In this document: piece by piece, positions 43,321 to 52,169 of the stretch
How the letters are laid out: the number at the start of each line of letters is the position of its first letter
Numbering within the stretch: the first letter of the stretch is position 1
Source of the DNA: Neobacillus dielmonensis
GTDB taxonomy: Bacteria > Bacillota > Bacilli > Bacillales > Cytobacillaceae
NCBI RefSeq assembly: GCF_000612665.1
Contig: NZ_HG942077.1
Coordinates: forward strand, 62,001-126,000
Length of the DNA stretch: 64,000 nucleotides
Direction of reading: 5' to 3'
The notes under the pieces: model-generated
What the model was told of the DNA's origin: nothing
The model's input: only the letters and a program-made list of their open reading frames with translations
The model's database searches: none
Translations under genes and position numbers: made by a program

Positions 43321-44448
43321 CTACCAAATAAAAAGTTCTTTTTCCAATAAGCGAAGCAGTGCTTCTGTAAAGAAATAATCCGAATAGATGAGTGGCACTT
43401 CGTAAGTGGCAGGACGATGGTAGGCTTCCGTTCCGCCCCCAATAATTCCGTCTTCCTCTTCATTCCAATTCGCATATTTTTCTTCAATCGCTTTGAGCAT
43501 TCTGATGGCTGCTCTTTCATAATGGTCTTGTTCATCTATCAGCACCCATTTGGCGATTTCTAACAGGCCACAGGCGGCACAAAGTCCGGCACTTGTATCG
43601 TAGATTACCGGCATTTTTGGTGCACGAAAATCTACTAATGGGATATTATCGGTTTCATAGATATGTGCCATAAAGTAATTGGCAACACGTTTGGCAATGG
43701 AAAGGTAATATGGATCTTTCGTGTGATGATAACTTAAAGCAAAGCCGTAAATGGCCCAAGCGTTACCACGACTCCAAGCTGAGTCAGAGGAATACCCTTG
43801 ACCACCTATTAGCCCGATAAACTCACCAGAATTCGCATCAAAGCTTGCGATATGTCCGACTGACCCATCTTCACGAACGAGGTATTTAGCAACTGTGTTC
43901 GCATGTCGACGTGCTATTTTTTCGAAACGTGGATCCTTCGTTTGGGCTGTTGCCCAATAAAGCAAAGGGATGTTCATCATGCTATCGATAATGACCCAGC
44001 CAGGTTTCTGGTCATTCCAGGCAACCAAATAGTTTCCGTCCACATTAAAGCGGCCAGCTAATAAGTTCGCTGCATGCAACCCCGTTCGAAAGGCTTGTTC
44101 ATTGCCAGTTTCACGGTAATGGGCGACAGCCGTGTGAAGCCACATAAACCCAACGTCATGTTGAATATCACGAAACAGGTACAGCGCCTCATCTAAACGT
44201 TTTTCTTGGGCAATCGCGGCTTCCACAAATACATCATCACCTGTAGCATGCGCTAATTGCCAAAGAAGTCCGCCCCAAAAGCCATTGGTCCACCATTCAA
44301 TTCCGCGCTCTTTTGAAACATCTGTGTAACTTTCATTAAAGGGAATATAGGGAATGGCATTACCCAGCCGTTCAAGTTCCTTTTTTACTTTATTACTGAC
44401 AAGCTGAAGCTTCTCTTCAGCCCATCGCTTTGTATCTTCTGTTGCCAT
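43321..44448 (-). CDS. GH88 family unsaturated uronyl hydrolase
   Basis: A 375-residue cytoplasmic alpha/alpha-barrel enzyme. GH88 hydrolases remove the unsaturated uronic acid left by lyases, through hydration of its double bond. Motifs are IEWWTNGFWGGLLWQLA, IQHDVGFMW and WVIIDSMMNIPLLYWA (the two conserved Asp positions), and GYSSDSAWSRGNAWAIYGFALSY. It resembles unsaturated glucuronyl hydrolases more than the GH105 YteR/YesR type usual in pectin loci, so the substrate could be a glucuronate-containing side chain. It is the first gene of the operon with DUF2264 and the SASA esterase. Confidence 0.88.
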   Translation of the reverse strand: MATEDTKRWAEEKLQLVSNKVKKELERLGNAIPYIPFNESYTDVSKERGIEWWTNGFWGGLLWQLAHATGDDVFVEAAIAQEKRLDEALYLFRDIQHDVGFMWLHTAVAHYRETGNEQAFRTGLHAANLLAGRFNVDGNYLVAWNDQKPGWVIIDSMMNIPLLYWATAQTKDPRFEKIARRHANTVAKYLVREDGSVGHIASFDANSGEFIGLIGGQGYSSDSAWSRGNAWAIYGFALSYHHTKDPYYLSIAKRVANYFMAHIYETDNIPLVDFRAPKMPVIYDTSAGLCAACGLLEIAKWVLIDEQDHYERAAIRMLKAIEEKYANWNEEEDGIIGGGTEAYHRPATYEVPLIYSDYFFTEALLRLLEKELFIW

Positions 44449-44528
44449 TTCATTAACTCCTCTTTTAATTTATAACTCTTTTATGAAGGATCTATTTTAT
44501 ATTAGCTGTTGATATACGCTTCAGACAC

Positions 44529-44632
44529 TCAGGCCAGGGGAGCCTCCTAACCCATATACTGCCGCAGAAGTCTAGCTTATCCGCTTCATCGCAGAGAGTA
44601 TTAATAAATCAACAATATCGTTTAATAGAGCA
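44529..44632. repeat. Degenerate copy of the MITE-like intergenic repeat
   Basis: The end AACAATATCGTTTAATAGAGC resembles AACATAATCGTTTAACAGTGCC of the intact element at 55307-55402, and CCGCTTCATCGCAGAGAG resembles the corresponding part of the copy near 2.65 kb. The other end is degraded. It occupies most of the gap between GH88 and the next lipoprotein gene. Confidence 0.55.
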
Positions 44633-44724
44633 TTTTTTTATAAAACGAGACACCTAGACTCCTCTTTCTCATATGCCCTTTATGAATGGTCGCTCATTCA
44701 CCATTAGTTTAAACTATATCTAAT

Positions 44725-44752
44725 GCTTGGAGATTGATTACAATCTCCAAGC
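44725..44752. terminator. Terminator hairpin after the second LplA-like gene
   Basis: GCTTGGAGATTG pairs perfectly with CAATCTCCAAGC (12 bp) 8 bp past the stop codon. The T run lies on the + strand side, so on the - strand it would act mainly as an mRNA-stabilizing hairpin. Confidence 0.75.
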
Positions 44753-44760
44753 TTTTTGGG

Positions 44761-46287
44761 TTATTTCTTTGCTTTTTTGTACAGTTTATTTATTTCTTTG
44801 ATATAGTCATCTCCGCCGGAGCTGCGCCATAATGCAATAGCATCTTTAAAGCCAGCTTCATCAATTTGACCAACGATAAATTTAATTCGCGCATCATTAA
44901 TAATGTTGTCTAATTGCTGGCCTTTTTGAGCATAAACCTCAGAGACCAAAGATTCAGCCGGGTTGGGAACGACAATTTCTTCATTTTCTTTTTTTACTTC
45001 TGCTTCCTTTTCTAATAACGGTGTTTGTGCCTTTTTATAGAATCGCTCCTCAGGGATGAACGTTTGAAATTTATCTAAGCCCTGCCCCTCACCAATAAGC
45101 GCTTGATCTTCTCCCTTTAGGTCTATCGAATTGCCGTCTTTCAGTTCAAAGTGGCGCCCCTCAATACCATTACTAGCCAGTATTTGGGCTTCCTCATCAT
45201 TTAGTTTATCAATAAACGTTAGTACTTTTTTCAATTCTTCTTTGGTTTTTACGCTGGTTTTAGGTATTGCTAGCATGCCCTCATATCCTGAGGTTGGAAG
45301 GTTATGCAGTCCTTCAGGTCCTTCCACGGCACCCATCACATCAATTGGATCTTTTGCATTTGGATTGATTGCTTTGATTTTATCTTCCGCCCGATGAGCT
45401 TGGTCCACCACATCAACAACTACACCCGTTTGCCCATTATATAGAGGGTCTAGCCATTTTTGTGAATCCATTACGGCAAAGTCTTTATTAATTAATCCTT
45501 CATCATAAAGCTTTTTAAAGAATTTTAACGCATTCACATATTCCTTAGTCATAAAATCAGGCTGCAAATTTCCATCAGCGTCTTCGCCCCACTTATTTGG
45601 GGCTCCGAACCATACTTGCATAATATCCCATGGACCGGTATATTTTGATATCACCATACCGAATGTATCGTCTTTTCCATTTCCATCTGGGTCTTCCTCT
45701 TTAAATGCCTTTAGCATGTTGTAGAAATCATCAATGGTTTCTGGCAACTGCAACCTAACTTTTTCTAACCAATCTTTTCGATAAGTTATTCCCATTCTTC
45801 CTAGGGGCCGGGCACGATAAATACCGTAAATTTTGCCATCAATTGAGCTATTTTTTAAAGTAATTTCATTTGCTTGGCTTAAATTAGGATAATCCTTTAA
45901 ATAGGGGCCGAGTTCCCAGAAAGCACCATCCCTTACAGCGCTGATGAAACTAGGAAGCTTTTTAGGGATTAACATAATGTCTGGTAATTTTCCAGATGCT
46001 AGGGTAACGTTTAGTTTTTCCTGGTAGGTACTGTCAGGAACCCAAGTTATTTTTATATCGGTATTCGTATATTTTTCGAGTGCTTTCAAAACAGGGCTTT
46101 CATCAGTAGGATTATTGGTAGTGAATGTGGTAGTCATAATACTTATGGTGTGGTCAGAGTTGGCTGCTTCTTTTACTTTTCCCGATGTTTCTGAATTGCT
46201 GCATGCTGCCAAAGGCGAAGATAGGAGTACTGTAGACAATAATGGAAGGACCATTTTTTTTGTTAATTCACTTTTGCTTTTCCCCAT
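44761..46287 (-). CDS. Second LplA/YtcQ-like solute-binding lipoprotein
   Basis: A 508-residue lipoprotein with a lipobox (SSPLAAC) after a hydrophobic signal sequence. It is a clear paralogue of the lipoprotein at 27 kb: the two share SIDGKIYGIYRARPLGRMGITYRKDWLEKV-type segments, DPDGNGKDDTFGM and KKENEEIVVPNPAESLVSE near the end. It should bind a related oligosaccharide. No permease gene adjoins it, so it may feed LplBC or be an extra specificity for that transporter. It is transcribed from the second copy of the duplicated block. Confidence 0.9.
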   Translation of the reverse strand: MGKSKSELTKKMVLPLLSTVLLSSPLAACSNSETSGKVKEAANSDHTISIMTTTFTTNNPTDESPVLKALEKYTNTDIKITWVPDSTYQEKLNVTLASGKLPDIMLIPKKLPSFISAVRDGAFWELGPYLKDYPNLSQANEITLKNSSIDGKIYGIYRARPLGRMGITYRKDWLEKVRLQLPETIDDFYNMLKAFKEEDPDGNGKDDTFGMVISKYTGPWDIMQVWFGAPNKWGEDADGNLQPDFMTKEYVNALKFFKKLYDEGLINKDFAVMDSQKWLDPLYNGQTGVVVDVVDQAHRAEDKIKAINPNAKDPIDVMGAVEGPEGLHNLPTSGYEGMLAIPKTSVKTKEELKKVLTFIDKLNDEEAQILASNGIEGRHFELKDGNSIDLKGEDQALIGEGQGLDKFQTFIPEERFYKKAQTPLLEKEAEVKKENEEIVVPNPAESLVSEVYAQKGQQLDNIINDARIKFIVGQIDEAGFKDAIALWRSSGGDDYIKEINKLYKKAKK

Positions 46288-46329
46288 ATAAAAACACTCC
46301 AGTTTTATTATTTCTATGAAACTGACTTT

Positions 46330-46463
46330 ATTATAGATTAAACACTCAGTTAATTCATGGTCTGATATTATTGAGTTTTCATGAAAAATTATCTGAGAGT
46401 CTTTCTAAACCTCTTAATTTTCATAAACGCCAAAAAACTTGGTAGCTTATAAGCATACCAAGT
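46330..46463 (-). promoter_or_regulatory. Duplicated terminator/promoter block, copy 2
   Basis: The block aligns along its length with 40438-40575. On the - strand it has the hairpin ACTTGGTAGC / GCATACCAAGT plus TTTTTTGG, the shared ACTCTCAGATAATTTTTC, the shared TAACTGAGTGTTT and a -10 TATAAT at 46330-46335. The -35 position reads ATGAAT, which is poor, so an activator is likely. Confidence 0.75.
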
Positions 46464-46549
46464 TCATTATGATTGACTTCTTAAAACGGCAGATTTGTTG
46501 TGCCATCTGTCAAATCGATACCTGTAAATATTTTTAAAACTGAAAAACG

Positions 46550-46578
46550 ACGCCCAAGCATTTTAAGTGCTTGGGCGT
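46550..46578. terminator. Terminator after the family-1 solute-binding gene
   Basis: ACGCCCAAGCA pairs perfectly with TGCTTGGGCGT. On the - strand it ends in GTTTTTCA. It lies 77 bp past the stop codon at 46655. Confidence 0.85.
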
Positions 46579-46654
46579 TTGGTTTTTATTCAATTGTAAA
46601 TGTCTTATACAATAGATTTCTCACTTACAATCAGCCTCTTTAGTCAGTTATAGC

Positions 46655-47980
46655 TTATTTTTTATTTTTTGCCAAAATAGCCTCTGCCTGCTGTCTGAAT
46701 TGTTTTGCTGCATCTTCCGGCTTCATTGTTCCATAAGCCATTTGATCTGTAAAGCCTTTTAAGGTATTAATAACTTCGCCAGCTCCAATTGGATCTGGAC
46801 CACTAAATGCAGAACTGTTTTCCCCAGCCCAAGCCACATAATCAAATACTTGCTGCTGTGATGGTGAAAGCAATGGTTTTAATGCATCTTGAACCTTTGG
46901 AGAACCCGGAACACCGCGGTCACCGAGCATTAATTTATTAGCTTCAATATTATTAGTCATGAAGTCTATAAATTTAGCTGCTTCTTCTTTTTGTTTAGAA
47001 TTATTAGCAATTGACCAAATCATACTTGGTTTTAGGAACAAGCCCTTATCACCATTTGGCCCAGGCATGCCAACCATTTCTAGCGGACGGTTTGCCACTT
47101 GCTGGATTCCTATAAATTGGTTGGACCATTGGAAAATACCGATGGATTTTTGTTTTACAACAGGGTCATCTTCAAGTCCTTTTACTTGAGCAGCTGCATC
47201 CGGTGATTGGACTGCTTTCTCTTTTACTAAGTCAGCGTACATTTTAAAATAGGTAACAAATAATTTATCATCCGTGTAGCCTAATTTTGTGCCATCTTTG
47301 CTATAAAGGCTTTTCCCTTGTGACCTTAAATAGTAGTTAAAAAATACGTCTGGAGCGGTTCCCGGTCCATTATCAATATACAGTCCGGCTTTGCTTGCCT
47401 TTTGCGCCATTTCTTGGTAATCATCCCATGTCCAATCTTCAGATACCTTATCAACGCCGATTTTCTTTAGCAATGCAGGATCATATTGATAACCAATTGC
47501 GTTTACTCCTGTGCTAAGACCAAAGTATTTATCACCAATTTTTCCACCCTCAAGGAAATTATCACTAAGGTCTTTCGTGTCTATTTCCTTGCCAAAGTAT
47601 GGTTTTAAATCTGTTAACTGTTTATTAGTAGAGTACTGTGTAATGTAAGAAAGGTCCATCTGAATAATATCCGGAAGCTCATTAGCTGCTGCTTGCGGGG
47701 CTAATTTCTTCCAATAATCATCCCAGCTGGCATACTCCGGTTCAATTTTTACATTTGGATGTTCTTTCTCATACATTTCAATAATTTTTAACGTATAATC
47801 ATGTCTTGGCTGTGATCCCCACCATGCCATACGCAGTGTTACATTTTCTTCTTTACTGGAGGTTTTTTCTTTCTCCGGCTTGTCTTCACTTTTGCTTGTC
47901 GTACTACTTCCGCTGCAGGCTGCAAGTGAAAAAACCATTAGCAATGAAAGCGATGATACCATGAACTTTTTCAACAACAT
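46655..47980 (-). CDS. Family 1 sugar-binding lipoprotein without adjacent permeases
   Basis: A lipoprotein of about 441 residues with lipobox FSLAAC followed by a Ser/Lys/Glu-rich linker. The rest is a family 1 (MalE/MsmE-like) sugar-binding fold: VTLRMAWWGSQPRHDYTLKI, PDIIQMDLSYITQYS and EEAAKFIDFMTNN. It differs from the two LplA-like proteins and should bind a shorter oligosaccharide or sugar. No permease or ATPase gene lies next to it. The frame opens at 47995, but the ATG at 47980 follows the G-rich ribosome site. A cre-like palindrome overlaps its leader. Confidence 0.88.
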   Translation of the reverse strand: MLLKKFMVSSLSLLMVFSLAACSGSSTTSKSEDKPEKEKTSSKEENVTLRMAWWGSQPRHDYTLKIIEMYEKEHPNVKIEPEYASWDDYWKKLAPQAAANELPDIIQMDLSYITQYSTNKQLTDLKPYFGKEIDTKDLSDNFLEGGKIGDKYFGLSTGVNAIGYQYDPALLKKIGVDKVSEDWTWDDYQEMAQKASKAGLYIDNGPGTAPDVFFNYYLRSQGKSLYSKDGTKLGYTDDKLFVTYFKMYADLVKEKAVQSPDAAAQVKGLEDDPVVKQKSIGIFQWSNQFIGIQQVANRPLEMVGMPGPNGDKGLFLKPSMIWSIANNSKQKEEAAKFIDFMTNNIEANKLMLGDRGVPGSPKVQDALKPLLSPSQQQVFDYVAWAGENSSAFSGPDPIGAGEVINTLKGFTDQMAYGTMKPEDAAKQFRQQAEAILAKNKK

Positions 47981-47997
47981 AATCCCCCCAAACAAAC

Positions 47998-48011
47998 TGT
48001 AAGTGCTTACA
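47998..48011 (-). promoter_or_regulatory. Probable cre site in front of the sugar-binding gene
   Basis: TGTAAGTGCTTACA is palindromic outside the centre and has cre spacing. The centre reads TG in place of CG, one mismatch to the consensus. It lies 18 bp upstream of the start codon. Confidence 0.55.
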
Positions 48012-48209
48012 TTCAGAATTATACAACTTTTCTCGAGATTGTCTGGTAGAAAAGCCGACTATTTTGTTTAAAAAACAGACTTTATTCCTAGAAACGGCCC
48101 AATCAGCCTTGTTAGGGGCAACTCAATAATTGATTCCCATTTTCACTATTAAATAGAAACTCTATTAGTAGGGTTATCTTGTTGTAATCCCCTTGAGTGT
48201 ACAAGTAGA

Positions 48210-48241
48210 TAAAAAAACGGCTATCATGAACTAGATAGCCG
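48210..48241 (-). terminator. Terminator of the MMPL gene
   Basis: CGGCTATC pairs with GATAGCCG, and an A run at 48210-48217 gives a T run of eight on the - strand. It lies 15 bp past the stop. Confidence 0.9.
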
Positions 48242-48255
48242 CATTTTATGGTGAA

Positions 48256-51200
48256 TTAGATTACATTTTCCTCATAACTTATTTGCTCTTCCTTTTTGCG
48301 TGATGACAACTTTGCAAGCGCGTTTGGCAGGGCAATCATCGCCGGTAAAAAGACAGGAAGCAAAACAAAGCACAAAACAATTAGTCCTGTTATAACCGCT
48401 ATGGCCAATTCAGCTAATAATAACATTCCAGAAGGCATTAATGTTGCAAAGGTGCCTCCAAGGATGATAACTGCTGCTATGATAACACCACCGATATGCC
48501 TTGATGCCAACACGATGGCCTCTTTCTGTGGCATATGAGGGTATTCCTTAAAGCGCATCATCAAGAATATACTATAGTCTACTCCTAAGGCTACAATAAT
48601 GATAAAGGAGAAGAATGGAACGAAGGAGGATATTCCTTCAAGACCCAGCCAATCTATGAAAATATAGTTGATGATGAACATCGCGGCATAATAAGCTCCT
48701 AACAGGGATGCAGTAATGAAAACTGGTGTCCAGAAAGAGCGGATGACAAAGAACAACACTAGCAATACACCAATAATGACGATAGTGGTCGTTCTATTCA
48801 AATCCCGGCTTAAGATATCATTCATATCATTCGTGGTTGCACTTGGTCCGGATGTACCATACTTGGCATCGGATAGGTTGGAACCTTTAAGTCCATTGGA
48901 AACCGCTGCATTCATTTTATTGATTGTACTTAACACTTCCTTTGAATAAGGATCGGCTTTTAAAACGACAATCATTTTGGTAATTTTACGATCATTGGAC
49001 ATAAACGCATCTAATGATTTTTCAAAGTTCTTGTCCGTTAAGGCTTCCTTCGGAATATAGAAAGTTTTATTGGTCTTGTACTGCGTTAAAAATCCGTTCG
49101 ATTGACCTAGTCCATCAGAAATTTTCGTCAGCCCGTCATTTACTGCTGAAAGCTGTTGGCCAAATTGTCCGAATCCATTAAGACCATCGACAAGCTGCTG
49201 CTGGCCTGATTTCATCTGTCCTAATCCATCCGACACACTATTCATATTGGTTACGATAGTGCCAATTCCCGAAGAGGCTTTATCAAGGCCGCTTTCAAGC
49301 TGTTTCAAACCATCCGCCATTTGGGCTAGACCGCTGCTCATAATTGTTAGGTTTTTATTCGCTTCTGCAAAGCCGGCAGTTGCTGCATTGTAATTTTGAT
49401 TTAATGTGTCTATTCCTTCAGGTGTAACTTGACTTAAAGAGGCGATTAGCCCATCCATTGTTTGCTTTAATGCCAGGTAATTCGTATCACTACTTACATC
49501 AGTATAGCTACCCAAAGCATTCACCATTGGCTGCATCTGAGAGAGTGCACCTTTTACACCCAGGAGTGCTTGCGCCGCATCTTGGTAATGGGTTCCCATT
49601 TCCGCATAACCCGCCTGCATCTTTCCAAAATTATCAGCTAACAAAGATACGCCGCTGCTCATCTTTGAAAGATTTGTTTCGATGGCCACTAAACCATTAC
49701 TTATCGTTTGGGAATTGTTGGCCCCATCATCTATACCATCTTGAATTTGCTTTAATCCGTTTGTTAAAGCATCCATACCCTCTTGGAGCTTGGCCGTACC
49801 GTCAACCATTTGGTTAACCTGGGAAAAGTCTGCGGATCCTAGCTTTTCTTGGGCCAGCTTCAATCCATCATTTATTTGGTCTACTCCACCTTGAGTTTGG
49901 CTAACTCCATCTGTAACAGATCCCATTTGATTGCTGATATAAAAATCCGCAATTTGCTCACCCTGAGGTTGCGTGACAGAAGATACCTGCTTTACACCAT
50001 CAATATTTTTAATGCTTTCGGTTATGTTATCAATGACAGTTAGAGATTCATTATTCGTTAACTCTTTACTATTTTCAATGACAACGGTAGCAGGCATAGC
50101 CTGACCCTTGCCAAAATGGTCTGCAACGATATTAAAACCTTTGGAAGATGGATATTTGTTTCCAAGTTCTCCCACGGTATCAAAATTCAGCTTTTCTTCG
50201 TGCAGATATACCATAGGCCCTAAGATTAACAGTATCACAACAACTGATATTATTGGACGCTTCGTTGCAAAGGAAGATGTTTTTCCCCAGTATTTGTTCT
50301 CCTTATGTCCATTTATACTCTTGGACGGCCAGAAAAGTTTTTTCCCCAATACTTTCATAATAAATGGAGTCAACGTCAAAATTTCCAGCAATAGCACGGT
50401 TACACCGATTGCTACCACAACTCCGGATTTATAAATTGGCGATTCGGCAAAGACAAGGCCAAGGAAAGCAATAAATACAGTCAATATACTGTAAGCAATT
50501 GTCTTACCAGCCGTTTTATACGTGTTTACGATTGCTTCATCTATCGAGTGGCCATGGGCCAATTCTTCCCTAAATCGATTAAACAACAGGATGTTGTAAT
50601 CCGTTCCTATGCCAAAGAGGATTAGCACTAGAAGCATCTGGGTAAGACTTGTGATTGGAAAACCGGCTTTATCAATTAATTGGGCCGCAATTCCCATAGA
50701 GACTAAATAGGAAAAGGCTACTGCAATTAAAGATACCAATGGCGTAACGACTGACCTAAAGGTGATAATCAATACTACCAAAATAAAGATGACAGTCAAC
50801 GCAGCACTCTTTTCCACTCCTGCCATCGACGCCCTCAGGTAATCATTATTGATAAAATCCTCGCCGCTTAAATAGTAATCTACTGGAACCTGGTCGAGCT
50901 TGCTGTCAAGTTCCTTTTGAATGTCATCCACTTCTCTGCCTTTTTTATCAAGCTTAAAGCTAACCATCACTGTGGTGCCATCTTTAGAAACCAAAGAACT
51001 TTTTGCATCGGGTATACTAAAAGGATCAATCATACTAGTAATCCCGAGCTCTTTGCTGTTGTCGCTGATGGCTTTTACGGCATCCCCGACTTTTTCCATT
51101 TCAGCGTTTGATATTTTATCTTTATCATAAAACACGATGATGTCGTTTGTTCCTTTTGTCGTATCCATCTTCTTTAGGATTTTGTCTGCAATGACGGATG

Positions 51201-51336
51201 GGCTGCTATCACTCGTCCCCTGCTGTCCTTTTTGCCTTAGTATGGCATTGATGTCCGGCTGAATGACAGTAAGCAGTATAGTGACAATCAACCATAAGGA
51301 AAAGATTGCCCAACGGCCTTTGATTATTTTTTTCAC
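48256..51336 (-). CDS. MMPL/RND-family transporter
   Basis: A 1026-residue membrane protein with about twelve helices in two halves. Each half begins with one helix and ends with a cluster carrying the MMPL signatures GIGTDYNILLFNRFREELAHG and GVDYSIFLMMRFKEYP. Between them, residues ~460-760 form a large extracytoplasmic domain full of GL.QM..GL repeats that predict a long coiled coil. It is like B. subtilis YdgH/YdfJ: proton-driven export of lipids, drugs or fatty compounds. A GTG start follows GGGGAGG. It is co-oriented with and downstream of a TetR gene that probably controls it. Confidence 0.92.
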   Translation of the reverse strand: MKKIIKGRWAIFSLWLIVTILLTVIQPDINAILRQKGQQGTSDSSPSVIADKILKKMDTTKGTNDIIVFYDKDKISNAEMEKVGDAVKAISDNSKELGITSMIDPFSIPDAKSSLVSKDGTTVMVSFKLDKKGREVDDIQKELDSKLDQVPVDYYLSGEDFINNDYLRASMAGVEKSAALTVIFILVVLIITFRSVVTPLVSLIAVAFSYLVSMGIAAQLIDKAGFPITSLTQMLLVLILFGIGTDYNILLFNRFREELAHGHSIDEAIVNTYKTAGKTIAYSILTVFIAFLGLVFAESPIYKSGVVVAIGVTVLLLEILTLTPFIMKVLGKKLFWPSKSINGHKENKYWGKTSSFATKRPIISVVVILLILGPMVYLHEEKLNFDTVGELGNKYPSSKGFNIVADHFGKGQAMPATVVIENSKELTNNESLTVIDNITESIKNIDGVKQVSSVTQPQGEQIADFYISNQMGSVTDGVSQTQGGVDQINDGLKLAQEKLGSADFSQVNQMVDGTAKLQEGMDALTNGLKQIQDGIDDGANNSQTISNGLVAIETNLSKMSSGVSLLADNFGKMQAGYAEMGTHYQDAAQALLGVKGALSQMQPMVNALGSYTDVSSDTNYLALKQTMDGLIASLSQVTPEGIDTLNQNYNAATAGFAEANKNLTIMSSGLAQMADGLKQLESGLDKASSGIGTIVTNMNSVSDGLGQMKSGQQQLVDGLNGFGQFGQQLSAVNDGLTKISDGLGQSNGFLTQYKTNKTFYIPKEALTDKNFEKSLDAFMSNDRKITKMIVVLKADPYSKEVLSTINKMNAAVSNGLKGSNLSDAKYGTSGPSATTNDMNDILSRDLNRTTTIVIIGVLLVLFFVIRSFWTPVFITASLLGAYYAAMFIINYIFIDWLGLEGISSFVPFFSFIIIVALGVDYSIFLMMRFKEYPHMPQKEAIVLASRHIGGVIIAAVIILGGTFATLMPSGMLLLAELAIAVITGLIVLCFVLLPVFLPAMIALPNALAKLSSRKKEEQISYEENVI

Positions 51337-51460
51337 ATTGTATCCTCCCCGTTATTCGTTATTTTTCTGTTGTTTTTTCTCCTGGAAGGAACAAAACATC
51401 AACGAAGTTTTTATAAACACAATAGTCACTATAACAGGGGACACGGAAGGGTTCAAAAAG

Positions 51461-51495
51461 CAAAAAAAAACAAGTGTATCAAAATGCTACACTTG
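51461..51495 (-). terminator. Terminator of the TetR gene
   Basis: CAAGTGTA pairs with TACACTTG, with nine A residues on the + strand side, which are the T run on the - strand. It lies about 15 bp past the stop and separates the regulator from the MMPL gene. Confidence 0.85.
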
Positions 51496-51507
51496 CGTTA
51501 ATTTGTA

Positions 51508-52050
51508 TTATCCAAACACAACCTGGTTGAAGATTTCGAACAGTTCTTCCTTCTGGTAATGATATTCTTTACTTATCCAATTTTGCAAAATGGTCATAAT
51601 GGACGTGGCATATAGCTCGCACATGACATCCGGATATTTGGACTGGTTAATTTTTTGAGAAATGAGATCACTTTCTGTTTTTGAATGTTCACGTAAGATA
51701 TTACTGGCGATTTTAACCAAGCTTTTAAAAAGTATATGCCCATCCGATCCTAACAAAGTATTTTCGAATAGCACGAAATTTCCCTCTATATAATCAACCA
51801 ATAATTTAAACGGGTCAGTATTGGAACTTTTATTCAGTTTAATCAGTTCCTCCGATAAATGATAAATAAAATCCTTCAGCAGACTGTATTTATCCTCATA
51901 ATATCGATAAAATGTAGTGCGATGAATCAATGCATCGTCACATATATCCTGGATGGTGATGGAGGAAAATCGTTTCGTTTGCAGGACATGCATAAAACTC
52001 TGGATGATTTGGCGTCGTGTGCGTTCGGTAGTATAGGTCATCATAAACAT
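51508..52050 (-). CDS. TetR/AcrR family transcriptional regulator
   Basis: About 180 residues. The N-terminal helix-turn-helix reads RRQIIQSFMHVLQTKRFSSITIQDICDDALIHRTTFYRYYEDKYSL in order, split as typical of TetR. The helical C-terminal half (TetR_C_7-like, YxxE...) is the ligand sensor. It lies 171 bp upstream of the MMPL gene and likely represses it. The ATG pair at 52044-52039 may be the true start because the first ATG overlaps the AAGGATG ribosome site. Confidence 0.9.
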   Translation of the reverse strand: MFMMTYTTERTRRQIIQSFMHVLQTKRFSSITIQDICDDALIHRTTFYRYYEDKYSLLKDFIYHLSEELIKLNKSSNTDPFKLLVDYIEGNFVLFENTLLGSDGHILFKSLVKIASNILREHSKTESDLISQKINQSKYPDVMCELYATSIMTILQNWISKEYHYQKEELFEIFNQVVFG

Positions 52051-52097
52051 CCTTGTATTATTTTTTATCTATAAATAAATTCCCGTCTATATAAAAA

Positions 52098-52130
52098 ATC
52101 ATAATTACCCTTACAAAGAGTAATTATGAT
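52098..52130 (-). terminator. Terminator of the discoidin-like gene
   Basis: ATCATAATTAC pairs with GTAATTATGAT, followed on the - strand by a T-rich stretch. It lies about 40 bp past the stop codon at 52170. Confidence 0.8.
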
Positions 52131-52169
52131 TCCTTAATCTTAACTCTTACTTACCATCCAACAGTTCCT

